From a virus, in the IMG/VR virus record IMGVR_UViG_3300034064_001073, positions 1 through 64,000 of that record: a DNA stretch of 64,000 nt; one strand, 5' to 3'. Positions within the stretch are counted from its first letter, which is position 1; the number at the start of each line of letters is the position of its first letter. A program made the translations under genes and the position numbers. Positions 16,091 through 26,000 of the stretch are shown piece after piece. Under the pieces are notes generated by a model. It did not search any database. It saw only the letters and a program-made list of their open reading frames with translations, and was not told where the DNA came from.

Positions 16091-19000
16091 TATAGTTGCC
16101 TCTCCAAATCCGAAGGGATATTGTAATTGTGATTAATTTTTACGCCAACTTGTGCACCTGGAATTATTCCCTGAATAGATCTTGCATATTCAACAGGATT
16201 AGTTTTATCAACAATCATTCCTCTGTTAGATATTCTTACAGCCGCGTTATTCAAATAAGATTTAGAAGCAATAGAGTTAGGAGAACTCATAGCGCCAGAC
16301 ATCTCAGCAGAGCCGGCACTTCTTGCCATTTCTTCATCTTGGGTTTGATTATAATTCGAGTAGTTATCACTAAGAAGATTTCCACTATTGATAAGTTTCA
16401 TATCTGCATTAGTTGGGGTCATCATCATTCTACCAGGTGGCGGTGGTGGGACATCTACTAATGGTTCGTCGTCGTATCCTGAGTTAAACAAAGCATAGGC
16501 TCCTGCTGTTACAGCTGCACCAACCATACCTGCTCTCGCAAATTTATTAGCAAAAAGAGACTTAGCAGATTCCTTGTTTTCTTTAAGCTCTTTCTGGGCT
16601 AACTGTTTTGCTACTGAGTTTTTACCTCTGCCAGCTGCTTTTGCTTTTTCTGTTGCATTTAAACGTGCGAGATCTTCTGCTCCAAAGCTAGAAGCATTAG
16701 CGCCAGTTAATGCGTCTTTAAACTCAGTGACTTTTTTCTTAAACTCTTGACGCTTTGCTTCTGGTAATGCAGACATAGCAAAATCAATAAGCATATCGCT
16801 TCTGCCAGAGTCAAGTTGATGTAAAGCAAACTCAGAGTCTGCACTACCTGATAGGTAAGAATTCAATATATCTCCTGCTGTTGTCTTTTCTGATTTCTTA
16901 CCACCGCCAGCTAGAATAGAAGCTCTTGCTAATGAGAACGAACCTAACGTGGCATCGCTGGTTTCATCAATCTTGTCTGCATCTCTAAATCCAAAATCTT
17001 TCAAAAGACTCTTATACTCAGCTAAACCTTTTGTTAAATCTTCATTTTCCAACGCAGAATGGAAACGACTGTATAGAAGTTTTCTAGGTGACATAGCCAT
17101 ATGCTTGAAACCAACAGCTTTCTGCTCTAGAGCTTGCAAGAAGTTTGACATCTCTTCTGACGAGCCTCGATCAATGCCACCTGTGCTTCTCATAACATAG
17201 TTTATTTTATGTAGTGCTCTAGCTGTATTTGAAATAATACCGACATCTTCTTGTCCAACTTGTCTCATGAAAGCGGTTTGTTTTCTAGTTAACTTGACGC
17301 TACCACCAGTAAGTAACTTCTGTAGACTTTCATCAATTGCTTTTTCGTTTGCCATACTTCTCATATCATAGTTCTTTTGTCTTTGATATTGAGTTGAAAG
17401 ATTTGGCGCGCTAATTAAATCTGAGATTCCCTCCCAGTAATCTTTAATGTTCTTACCACTTCTATTTCTATTACCTGCACCTACAGCCATAACAGCAGCT
17501 GTGTCTCCGTCAAAGTCAGATGAAGTTTTACCAGATATAAAAGCACCAATTCTTTTCCAGATTTCCTGACCATCTATGTCGACTTTCTCACCTAGAATAT
17601 TAGCTGTATATCCTCCAGTCTTGTCTCTTCGAGGATCGTAATACCCAGCCATCGTAGAAACTGACTCTACGCTAATCTGAGGATTTTGCCAACCCATAAC
17701 AGCGTATTTCTTTCCTTCTTCTAAGACTCCTCGTTTCATTTTCTTTAAATAGTTTTTCTCACTAGCAGAAGCACCTCTCATCATTTCGTCAAAGTGGCCT
17801 TCAATAACTCTTTTACTCATACCTATTCCATAGCCTTGAGTTTCCTTTGCTACTTTATCATCTAAGTTTGCAATGACCATGCCATACTCAGCACCACGTA
17901 GTCTTCCTTCAAAGGGGGCGTTAAAGGCTTCCATGCCTTTTCTCGCCCCAACATCCATCAACTTTCTACGTAGGTCTAGAAAGGCCTTCTTATCCACGTC
18001 TGCAATGTTTGTTTCAACTGTATTTAATACTTCAGTTATCATTTCTTGCAAGTCTGTGTCTTCTACATTTCTACCAGCTCTGCTATCTCTTAGAGATAAC
18101 TTCTTAACATCATCAGCAGATGGTATGTAAATATGGCCGCCTTCATGCTTTAAGAATCCGCCTTTAGTTTTAATCCTGTTAAAAGCTGTTCTTCGTGCAG
18201 GTTCAGCTTCTTGTTTTGTAAAATCCAAAACGCGGTCTTGTTTTACTATTTCTCTATTTGAGTTCTTTGCAAAGCTAGCTAACTGAGATACATAACTAGG
18301 ATCAAAAGTTTGTATTCTTTGTTGTATTGTTTCCCATACTTTTTTCATATGTCCATGTCTTTCGTTTTGCGAATCCATCAATTGATAAAAGATATGGTCA
18401 ATAAAACGACGTTCCATTCTTGCATCATTACCAGGTGTTATTGATGAAGAATCTGCAACTCCATGCAAAGATAAATTGAATACCATTTTTGAGTTTTTAA
18501 TCCCAGACTGAACAGAGGATACGAAATCTTTATCTATACCTAAGTCAACAAGAGCTTGAACTCCTTCATTCGAATTTAACATTGTTTCAAATGTACTTCC
18601 CTGCTCAAAGCCAAATACATTACCAAGTAACTGTTCACGTTCAGCCATTAGACTTGGATCTTCTATGAAAGCATCCTCTGCCCTTTTCAAGAAACCAATC
18701 AATGCGTTAGTATCTTCCATTGAGTAGCTTTCGCCCATTCCCTTTTTCATACCCGCATGAAATGCTTTATAGCCAGCTTCCATTGTAGCTGTATCCCCGC
18801 CTGCAACTGAGTACATAGCATCGCTAGTTATATCTCCTGCGTAATTTCTAATATCACGTAAACCTAGTAACGGATTACCAGAAGCGTCAAACTTGTTAAG
18901 AAGAAATCCTATTGCGGATTCTTGCTGAGTTCTAACATTTCTAATGTTGTCTCCCTTTATAAAGTTACGTCCTTCTCCAATGAAGGTTGTATGAGGCAAA

Positions 19001-22000
19001 GTTCTTGCTTCTGCGGTAGAGCCAGCAAAACTAGGATCCACTGCCGCAAAAGCCCCAGCAATTGCAGATGCATTTCTTGTTCCAAGTATTTCATTAGCTT
19101 TCCCTGTTCTAACAGAGTCTCGCATTGAGCTCCAGGCACTATGAGTTGCATCAGAATCATATCCAGGAAGTTGATCTTTGAAATCTGCAAGCTCTTCTTT
19201 TATCTGCTTCAAAGCAGCTATATGTGCATCTCTCTGTGGCTTTAGATCTGTCTGAGCAGCAACTGTTCCAAACTGTTTAACAGTCTCTTCTTCAGCTTTT
19301 TTGCCAGCAATTGCTTTATATGCAATTGTTTTTCCTTTTCCAATCATTCTATTTAATTGTCTAAGTCTATCTGCATTTGCAAGTTTCTCTTCTTCAAAAA
19401 CTTCCCTCTCTTTTAGGCGCGGCATAAGAGATTTATTTCTCTCTATCCTAGGAATACCTGGTCCCCCTAAAGACATTCCAAAAGGTGAAACTTTGGCATC
19501 ATTCTCCATTGCCATAGTCCAGCCGCCTACGCCACCTTGCTCAAGCAAAGTAAAAGGATTCTTACCAGAGAAAAAAGATTGTAGTCCTTTTCTTTGAGAA
19601 CCACTAATACCTAGTAATTCTTCCACCATAGCAGAACTACCACCAGACGCTCCTAAATATTTATTTATAGTTTTTTTAATAACTTGCTCTGAGAATGCTC
19701 CAGGCCCATTATATGATGACGTAAGACTTTTTTGTAAATTAGGTCTTTTACCTTGCATCCAACTAGGGGCGTTTGCTTGTTTACCCTTTGTCTTCATTAA
19801 GGCTGAGCGAAATGAACTTTCAGCATCACCTAGACTTCCTAGGCCTCTTCTCTCAAATTCCTCTTGAAGACCTTTAACTTTCTTTTGTTGTCTGCTAAGT
19901 CTACTTGAAATGCTATTTTTAAGCATTTCTTTGCCATCTGGAATGCCTCCAAAATAACGATACATATTAGTAAAAACATCTCTATCTTGCTCTGGTAAAG
20001 ATTTTGTACCTGCCATATACTTAATAGTATCTTGATTTCTTTCCCAGAACTTTGCTTCTTCTTCTAAGTTGAAAAGAGCTTGGACTTCTCCAATTGCTCT
20101 TGCTTGGAAATCTTCATTCTTTACTCTTGGAGGTTTTTGTTTTCTACTTTTTAATAGCTGATCTCTTTCAGCCATTAAATCAAATAATGAAACAGATCCA
20201 GTTTCTGTTCCTTTACCAAAGCTTGGTCTAGTTGGAAAAACAGCATCAAGCAATTCAGATTCTGGGACTGTATATCTTTCTCTCTGGGACCTTAAACCAG
20301 CCTCAAGATCTGCTGTGCTTTTTTTATTCTTATTGACTCTTTTTGTCATAGAAGGACCTTTAGGTCCAGTTGGGAAAATCTCAGGCAGTCCCTCTAACAA
20401 TTCCCTTTCTTGATCAAGCGGAACTCTCTCACCTAGGGATGTTTTATAATTTTCATAAGCTTTCTCAAGAGCTCCACCCCTCAAGTTCCCCATAATTTTT
20501 CGCTCTTCGCCTCTAGTAAACTTTCTTCGTTCCCCTACTATTTTTTTCTGAGCAGCAGCCGCTTTCTTTTTGTCTGTTAACTGATCCAAAGCTTTCTTTA
20601 GCGCATCAACTTCTGGAGCACGTCTTTGCACTTCTTGATCATAAAGAGTATTTCTATTAGTTTTTGCTAATTGTTTTGCATTAGTAAAGAATTCATCTTT
20701 CTGTGCTTTTTCAAAATCTTTAACTGATTGATACTCGTCATTGGTTAATTGTTCATCAAATAAAGAACTTTCAGTGCTAGTCGTAGCACCAAAGGTCTTA
20801 GTACCTTCACCAAAGCCGCTTACTCTGCCAATGCTAAATGTATAGTCATCAGTTCCGGGAATGACATCTAAAATAGCAAGTCTTCCTTGACCAGGAACAT
20901 CTACAGTAACGTCTGTAAGGTTGTCTCCTTCGACACTCTTACCAAGCCAATCACCTTGATCTAAGAAGATTGGGTTATCTTGTAACTCTTGTCTTATAGC
21001 AGCTTGTCTGGCCGCTGCATCTCCTGTTCCTGCTTTCTCTGCAATGTCAATAATGCCTTTGAATTTCTCGTTATACTGAAATGGTTGACGAGTTGCAGGT
21101 GCACCCTTGGTTGATTTATCAATTGTAAAATGTCTTCCAGGATGTACAACTTCTTCACCTTCACTCGCGCCAACTCTAATTCTTGTACCTTCAGGAACTG
21201 CCTGTGGATTTTCTTTCATAGATCTTTTAGTAGTTAGCCAACTGCCATGTACAAAACCTATCATGCCAGATTTTTCCATATCAGCAAAAGCACCTGATCC
21301 TCTAAACGCATAGAGATCACCTAACGTAGCGCGCATGTGCTTGAGTGCTCTCTGTGAGCCTCTATTCTGTACGTTATATGCGCTAATAATATGTCTACCA
21401 GGTCGACGTCCTATATCATTTGTAGAATAAAATTGACCAGTATCAGGATTAACTTCTCCTAGAGCTGCTCTTACATAGTCTGGTGTTTGGGTATTGATAA
21501 CTTGCCCACTCGGACCTCTTTGCACTGTTCTATAGTTAAAGATATCTTTCTTAGTTTGGTTAGGACTAGTGAGTGGTTCAATTACGTAACCATGCCCCTC
21601 TGCTTGTCTTTGGAACTCATCAAACTCTCCAACTCTTGAAGAATCATCTGGGCTGAATTCATCACTCAACTGAAGATCCTCATCCATAGGGTTCATAGTT
21701 CGAACAACTTTCATCTGAGCCGCTTTAAGAGACAAGGCTCTAGACGGAGTTCTTACAGGATCTATGTACTGTAGGATTTTATATTGATCATCAGCGTCAA
21801 CATCTTTGCCACCAAACAAAGACGAACTAAGACGCCTGCCACTTTGAAGACTCTTATCAATCATTCCCATGATTGCGCCGCCTTCACGCCCATACTTACC
21901 GTTCTTGTAAACATCTCTGCCAAATAAATACTCAAGCCCAGTCATAACTTCACTGGTTTTGTCTTTATTGATTTGCATCACTCTGCCAGTTGGACTGTAC

Positions 22001-23082
22001 ATAACCGAACCAGCAGCATCTCTATGGTAAATCTCAGCGCCTGTTGAAGCATCTTTATAATGTGACAGTTCTTGGATTGGCATCATAATGCTCTCAGCGT
22101 TTTCTCCGCTACCAACTCTGTACTGAGCATATCTAAATTTTTTACTAGCACTGTCCCCAATCTTCTGATCAATCTCTACAATGTTTGACCTATTGTAGGT
22201 CATATCAACGCCTCTTCTACCTACTCGCTTTTCAAAGTTTTTTATTCGTTGAGCTTCTTCTTCCGTTAGATCAGAATCTGAAAGAAATTTAACATTGGAT
22301 AGAGTGTTGTTTCCTGTTCCAAAATTAAGTAAACCTCTTGTTCCAGTTGCAGTCATTGCTCTGTTACCATGTAATCTTTTTGAGAAAACATCAGCCATAC
22401 CATCTACTCCGCCATACAAACTACTGAATGTATTAAGAAGAGGATTTAAAGCACGTCTTGCACCCTTAACATCCATGGGACCAAAGCTAGACCCCTGCAA
22501 TTTGGCAAGTAAACTTTGATAGGTTTTCTGTTTATGAGTTCCTTGAAACACTCCTGAGAATCTTTTATTTTGCATAATGTCAAGAAGCGTAAGTCTTGTA
22601 GCCTCAGCTTGTTGTCCATAGAATGAATTAGGATCTGCCGCAAAATTAAAATTGTTTACATTAAGAGGCCCATTAACAATGGGAATTCCTCCTGGAACTC
22701 CTTGGGCACCCATAGGAGTACTTGTTACCATCTGATTGGCTACAACAAGACCGCCACCCTTTAGTCTCTTTCCTTCAAACTTATTTTTTTGCTGACTCCA
22801 TAAGTACTGAAGTTGCTGAGCATTCATTGCATTTTCAATTGCAAACTGAAGACTTTTATTACTATCAGGTCGCATATTATTTGCTTTATACTGATTACTT
22901 AATGTCTCAAAGAAAGTTCCATTCTCATACTCGCCTAATGTATTTCCGATATATGAATCGGTAGTAGTGCCAGTTAGCATTTGCTTAACTGCACTAAGTG
23001 TTAAATCGCTGCCTTTTGCTTTTCCAAAAGCTAAAGCGCCTAACCCTATGCTTAGTAAGTTAAAAATCTTATCGCTAATCAT
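16090..23082 (-). CDS. Giant virion protein with RNA polymerase beta-prime-like catalytic domain
   Basis: 2330 residues. Residues 1856-1860 are DFDGD, the absolutely conserved metal-binding motif of the catalytic double-psi beta-barrel of cellular RNA polymerase beta-prime and of single-chain relatives (YonO of SPbeta, crAss-like phage virion polymerase, QDE-1-type enzymes). The context also fits by eye: RLRGAEYGMVIA then GYGIGMSKRVIEGHF (compare the beta-prime GR...RV and QCGLPKKMALELF segments); YAVMGWQNPQIS, like the R-A-P-T-L segment; and, after DFDGD, DVGIISNTARALH and FLQALEQKAVGFKH, like the G-x-I-x-N and A-V-D-x-x-K motifs. The N-terminus (IFNLLSIGLGALAFG) and residues about 2180-2197 are hydrophobic. 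The gene lies between the tape-measure candidate and baseplate genes, so the enzyme is probably packaged and ejected to transcribe early genes. RNAP activity is a family inference; virion location is positional. Confidence 0.82.
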   Translation of the reverse strand: MISDKIFNLLSIGLGALAFGKAKGSDLTLSAVKQMLTGTTTDSYIGNTLGEYENGTFFETLSNQYKANNMRPDSNKSLQFAIENAMNAQQLQYLWSQQKNKFEGKRLKGGGLVVANQMVTSTPMGAQGVPGGIPIVNGPLNVNNFNFAADPNSFYGQQAEATRLTLLDIMQNKRFSGVFQGTHKQKTYQSLLAKLQGSSFGPMDVKGARRALNPLLNTFSSLYGGVDGMADVFSKRLHGNRAMTATGTRGLLNFGTGNNTLSNVKFLSDSDLTEEEAQRIKNFEKRVGRRGVDMTYNRSNIVEIDQKIGDSASKKFRYAQYRVGSGENAESIMMPIQELSHYKDASTGAEIYHRDAAGSVMYSPTGRVMQINKDKTSEVMTGLEYLFGRDVYKNGKYGREGGAIMGMIDKSLQSGRRLSSSLFGGKDVDADDQYKILQYIDPVRTPSRALSLKAAQMKVVRTMNPMDEDLQLSDEFSPDDSSRVGEFDEFQRQAEGHGYVIEPLTSPNQTKKDIFNYRTVQRGPSGQVINTQTPDYVRAALGEVNPDTGQFYSTNDIGRRPGRHIISAYNVQNRGSQRALKHMRATLGDLYAFRGSGAFADMEKSGMIGFVHGSWLTTKRSMKENPQAVPEGTRIRVGASEGEEVVHPGRHFTIDKSTKGAPATRQPFQYNEKFKGIIDIAEKAGTGDAAARQAAIRQELQDNPIFLDQGDWLGKSVEGDNLTDVTVDVPGQGRLAILDVIPGTDDYTFSIGRVSGFGEGTKTFGATTSTESSLFDEQLTNDEYQSVKDFEKAQKDEFFTNAKQLAKTNRNTLYDQEVQRRAPEVDALKKALDQLTDKKKAAAAQKKIVGERRKFTRGEERKIMGNLRGGALEKAYENYKTSLGERVPLDQERELLEGLPEIFPTGPKGPSMTKRVNKNKKSTADLEAGLRSQRERYTVPESELLDAVFPTRPSFGKGTETGSVSLFDLMAERDQLLKSRKQKPPRVKNEDFQARAIGEVQALFNLEEEAKFWERNQDTIKYMAGTKSLPEQDRDVFTNMYRYFGGIPDGKEMLKNSISSRLSRQQKKVKGLQEEFERRGLGSLGDAESSFRSALMKTKGKQANAPSWMQGKRPNLQKSLTSSYNGPGAFSEQVIKKTINKYLGASGGSSAMVEELLGISGSQRKGLQSFFSGKNPFTLLEQGGVGGWTMAMENDAKVSPFGMSLGGPGIPRIERNKSLMPRLKEREVFEEEKLANADRLRQLNRMIGKGKTIAYKAIAGKKAEEETVKQFGTVAAQTDLKPQRDAHIAALKQIKEELADFKDQLPGYDSDATHSAWSSMRDSVRTGKANEILGTRNASAIAGAFAAVDPSFAGSTAEARTLPHTTFIGEGRNFIKGDNIRNVRTQQESAIGFLLNKFDASGNPLLGLRDIRNYAGDITSDAMYSVAGGDTATMEAGYKAFHAGMKKGMGESYSMEDTNALIGFLKRAEDAFIEDPSLMAEREQLLGNVFGFEQGSTFETMLNSNEGVQALVDLGIDKDFVSSVQSGIKNSKMVFNLSLHGVADSSSITPGNDARMERRFIDHIFYQLMDSQNERHGHMKKVWETIQQRIQTFDPSYVSQLASFAKNSNREIVKQDRVLDFTKQEAEPARRTAFNRIKTKGGFLKHEGGHIYIPSADDVKKLSLRDSRAGRNVEDTDLQEMITEVLNTVETNIADVDKKAFLDLRRKLMDVGARKGMEAFNAPFEGRLRGAEYGMVIANLDDKVAKETQGYGIGMSKRVIEGHFDEMMRGASASEKNYLKKMKRGVLEEGKKYAVMGWQNPQISVESVSTMAGYYDPRRDKTGGYTANILGEKVDIDGQEIWKRIGAFISGKTSSDFDGDTAAVMAVGAGNRNRSGKNIKDYWEGISDLISAPNLSTQYQRQKNYDMRSMANEKAIDESLQKLLTGGSVKLTRKQTAFMRQVGQEDVGIISNTARALHKINYVMRSTGGIDRGSSEEMSNFLQALEQKAVGFKHMAMSPRKLLYSRFHSALENEDLTKGLAEYKSLLKDFGFRDADKIDETSDATLGSFSLARASILAGGGKKSEKTTAGDILNSYLSGSADSEFALHQLDSGRSDMLIDFAMSALPEAKRQEFKKKVTEFKDALTGANASSFGAEDLARLNATEKAKAAGRGKNSVAKQLAQKELKENKESAKSLFANKFARAGMVGAAVTAGAYALFNSGYDDEPLVDVPPPPPGRMMMTPTNADMKLINSGNLLSDNYSNYNQTQDEEMARSAGSAEMSGAMSSPNSIASKSYLNNAAVRISNRGMIVDKTNPVEYARSIQGIIPGAQVGVKINHNYNIPSDLERQL

Positions 23083-23090
23083 AGTAAAAC

Positions 23091-26000
23091 TTACATAAAC
23101 GGATTAAGAGTATTGTACTCATTAAATGTTAGGTCAACAAAATCTTGGTTCCTATTAGGCCCTTGAATATTATAACTATTTACACCATACCCACTGTACA
23201 TCTTAGCAGCATTAGCCATTCCATTCAGTCCATTTCTAAAACTTAAGTTATTCAGATCTTGCATAGCTTTTTCATCTACATATGGTTTTCTAGGCATATA
23301 CGAGGCCCGGCTTGGATATATTCCAAAGTCATGATAGTCCATACCTTCAGACTGAATATATTTAAGCTTAACATCTTCTAGGTCTACTGCTGGATTAAAT
23401 CCAATCCAGTCTACAGCTGGCATTGATCTATGATTAAAGAATTGAGATACTTCTTGTAACTTTGCGCTTTCTACCATTTGAGGATCTGCTACATCAAATC
23501 CTTCTTTTTGTTTCTTTATAATAAGATCAGCTGCATAGTCCATACCATAAGTGGACATAGGCCCAGCCGTTGCTGCACGATTAATAGCCTCTAAGTCTTG
23601 GTTAAGATAAAAGCCTTCCATTAGTCTTGCCTTGTAATCTGGTAAAGCATCTATGATTTCGCCTTGGCGACCAGGATTCATCTCTCTCGCAAATCCTGCG
23701 GCAAACATAGATTCTCTTCCACCTAAAACATTTGCTAATCTATCTTCAGATACATAACCTGTTCCACCAACATAAGTATCTTGTGCTATATTCTGATATT
23801 GATTTGCTAGTTGGCCATTACCTTCCATGCTTGCCGCTTGAGACAAAGATGAATATTTAACATATTTAAGCTTGTCAAAGTACTCTTCAGTCTGTCTTTT
23901 CTCTCTTAGTCCTGGGGACTCAAAATTAAAACCAAGCCAATTATGTAACGCTGACTTTACAGCAGGAGCTATCCAGTCTGCAACTGGACTATCCCATCCT
24001 TTCATTTCGGTACCGTAAAGTTCCCTTGATTCATACTCTTCTAGAGCATCTCGAAATGGCAATAGCTTATTTACAGGAGACATACCAAACATTCCAATAT
24101 GCTCTATTGGCTGTGCAACTCTATTTGCAATATGTGTTGTAGCTTCCCATGCTCTGCCAAACATTCTTCCAATAGGATTAGTCATTGCATAGCTAGAGAT
24201 TTGAGAATCATCTCTAGCGAAGTCACCTTCTTCTCTTATATCTTGGTTAACATTAAAACCATTATTACTTACAGCGCCCCTAATAATACCTGAAGAGTCA
24301 ACTGCTTGACCAATACTAGCAGGAACATCTACTGATACTCCTTGTCCAACTTGAATCTTACTAGAGAACGCAGATTCATTTTTGCCTTTTAATTTCGCAG
24401 CTTGTTTGATTGATAAGTTGTAATCGCTAATTAAAGCATCAACATCATTAGATATGCCAGCCACACCGAATCTACCACCGTATCCTTCAAGAGTAAAGCT
24501 CATAGTCGAAGCATCAACTGATGAAACTCTTCCACTTATGTTGTCGTAAGTGCTTGGCTTGAATTGATACGTGTCGTATTCCATGTCATTCTTTTTGTTT
24601 TCTATCATTTGTTTATGGCGATAGAAGAATTTTCTTTCTTCCTGCGTCATATCTCCGCCAGCCTTCATTAGTTCGGCTTGCCTTAAGTATCCTTTGTACT
24701 GAGGAGATTGAGGAGCAACATCTCCAAGAATATTAAGTTTGTGAAGCAAAGGGTAATCTTCTGGATTGACACCTTTCAATTCTTTATGCAAAGCTACATA
24801 TCCCTTGCCTGGCATTCTATACTCACCTTCGCCATATCTGGTGCTAGTATATTGGTTGCCAAACTTAAAACTATCTGGCATCCAACTTGGCATAGCATTT
24901 TGAATAGGATTGTATTGCTTTAAATCATCTTTGTGGAGGAATCGTCTAATAGGCTCTGATACAAATGGAACACCAAGGAATGAACCACCACCCTGAAGAT
25001 CATGGAATCTACTTGCCATATCCATATTACGAGAGAAGGACTCTAGCTCTTGTCTTTGATCAGCAAATCCAGGAGTGCCAGTTAAGTAATTCTTAGCAGT
25101 CTTCGCATAGAAACCAACTAGTCCTCCAAGTGAAGTTGTTTGCTCCCAGAAGTCTCCAAGTACTCTTCCTGGAGAATACGGCGAATAGGGTGCAGGCAAA
25201 CCAAGTCCACCAATCTGTAAGTCTGGAATCTCATCAAGTCCAGTAGATCTTTCTAGTAGCTTTACATTTCCTTCTTCATCACTTCGAGCCCACTCACCTA
25301 CATGCATAAGTCTTGGCTTTTTGATAAGATCTGCAAAAGGTTGAATTAGCGGATATATAAATGGAACTTGATCAAACGCAGCACCTGTTATTGGCGCTGG
25401 CCTAGTCCAGTAGTTTTCTCTCTCAAGCTTGTATGTGAAATTCTTTAATACCATTTCCGTCAATTGACCGTGACCGCCAGATGCCCCAGCCTGAGTTGCA
25501 CCTGAACTTAAACGAGCTGTCAATGTAGGGCGGTAATAAAGAATATCAGTACCCTCATAACCTGTTTGACCCATTTCCCATTTTTGACCACGCTTAACAG
25601 CTTCTAGTCTTTTGCCTTGATTAAGCTCTCTAAGCTCAGCTGGGCGCTCTAGGGTACCCATACTGCCAGTTGCTGTGTACCATGCTGCTGCTGCTACAGT
25701 AGAAGCATACAGGATACTTCTCATTCTAGGCGCTACTCTTATTGCTTCTCTTAATCTACCAAATGCACCTTTCTCACTTGCAAAAATTCTCTCTTTTGCT
25801 TCAGCGTAAGTATGCTCAGTAATGTGTTCTGCTATTTCATCAAAGTTTGATTCATCTGCAACTTTGCCAATTGGGTTATTAAGTAATCCATATTCATTTT
25901 TTCTTTCAAGAGAGGCAATATAAGAATTTACATTACGCTCTACAACATCAGCCTGCTTAGATGATAGACCTCCTGTGTCGCCTCTTGCTATTGTAATAGC

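Noticed and set aside
16090-23082. Assigning the phage to the crAss-like group because of the DFDGD polymerase
   Set aside because: The window encodes a contractile sheath, tube, gp25 and baseplate J proteins, while crAss-like phages are short-tailed, so only the polymerase family is shared.
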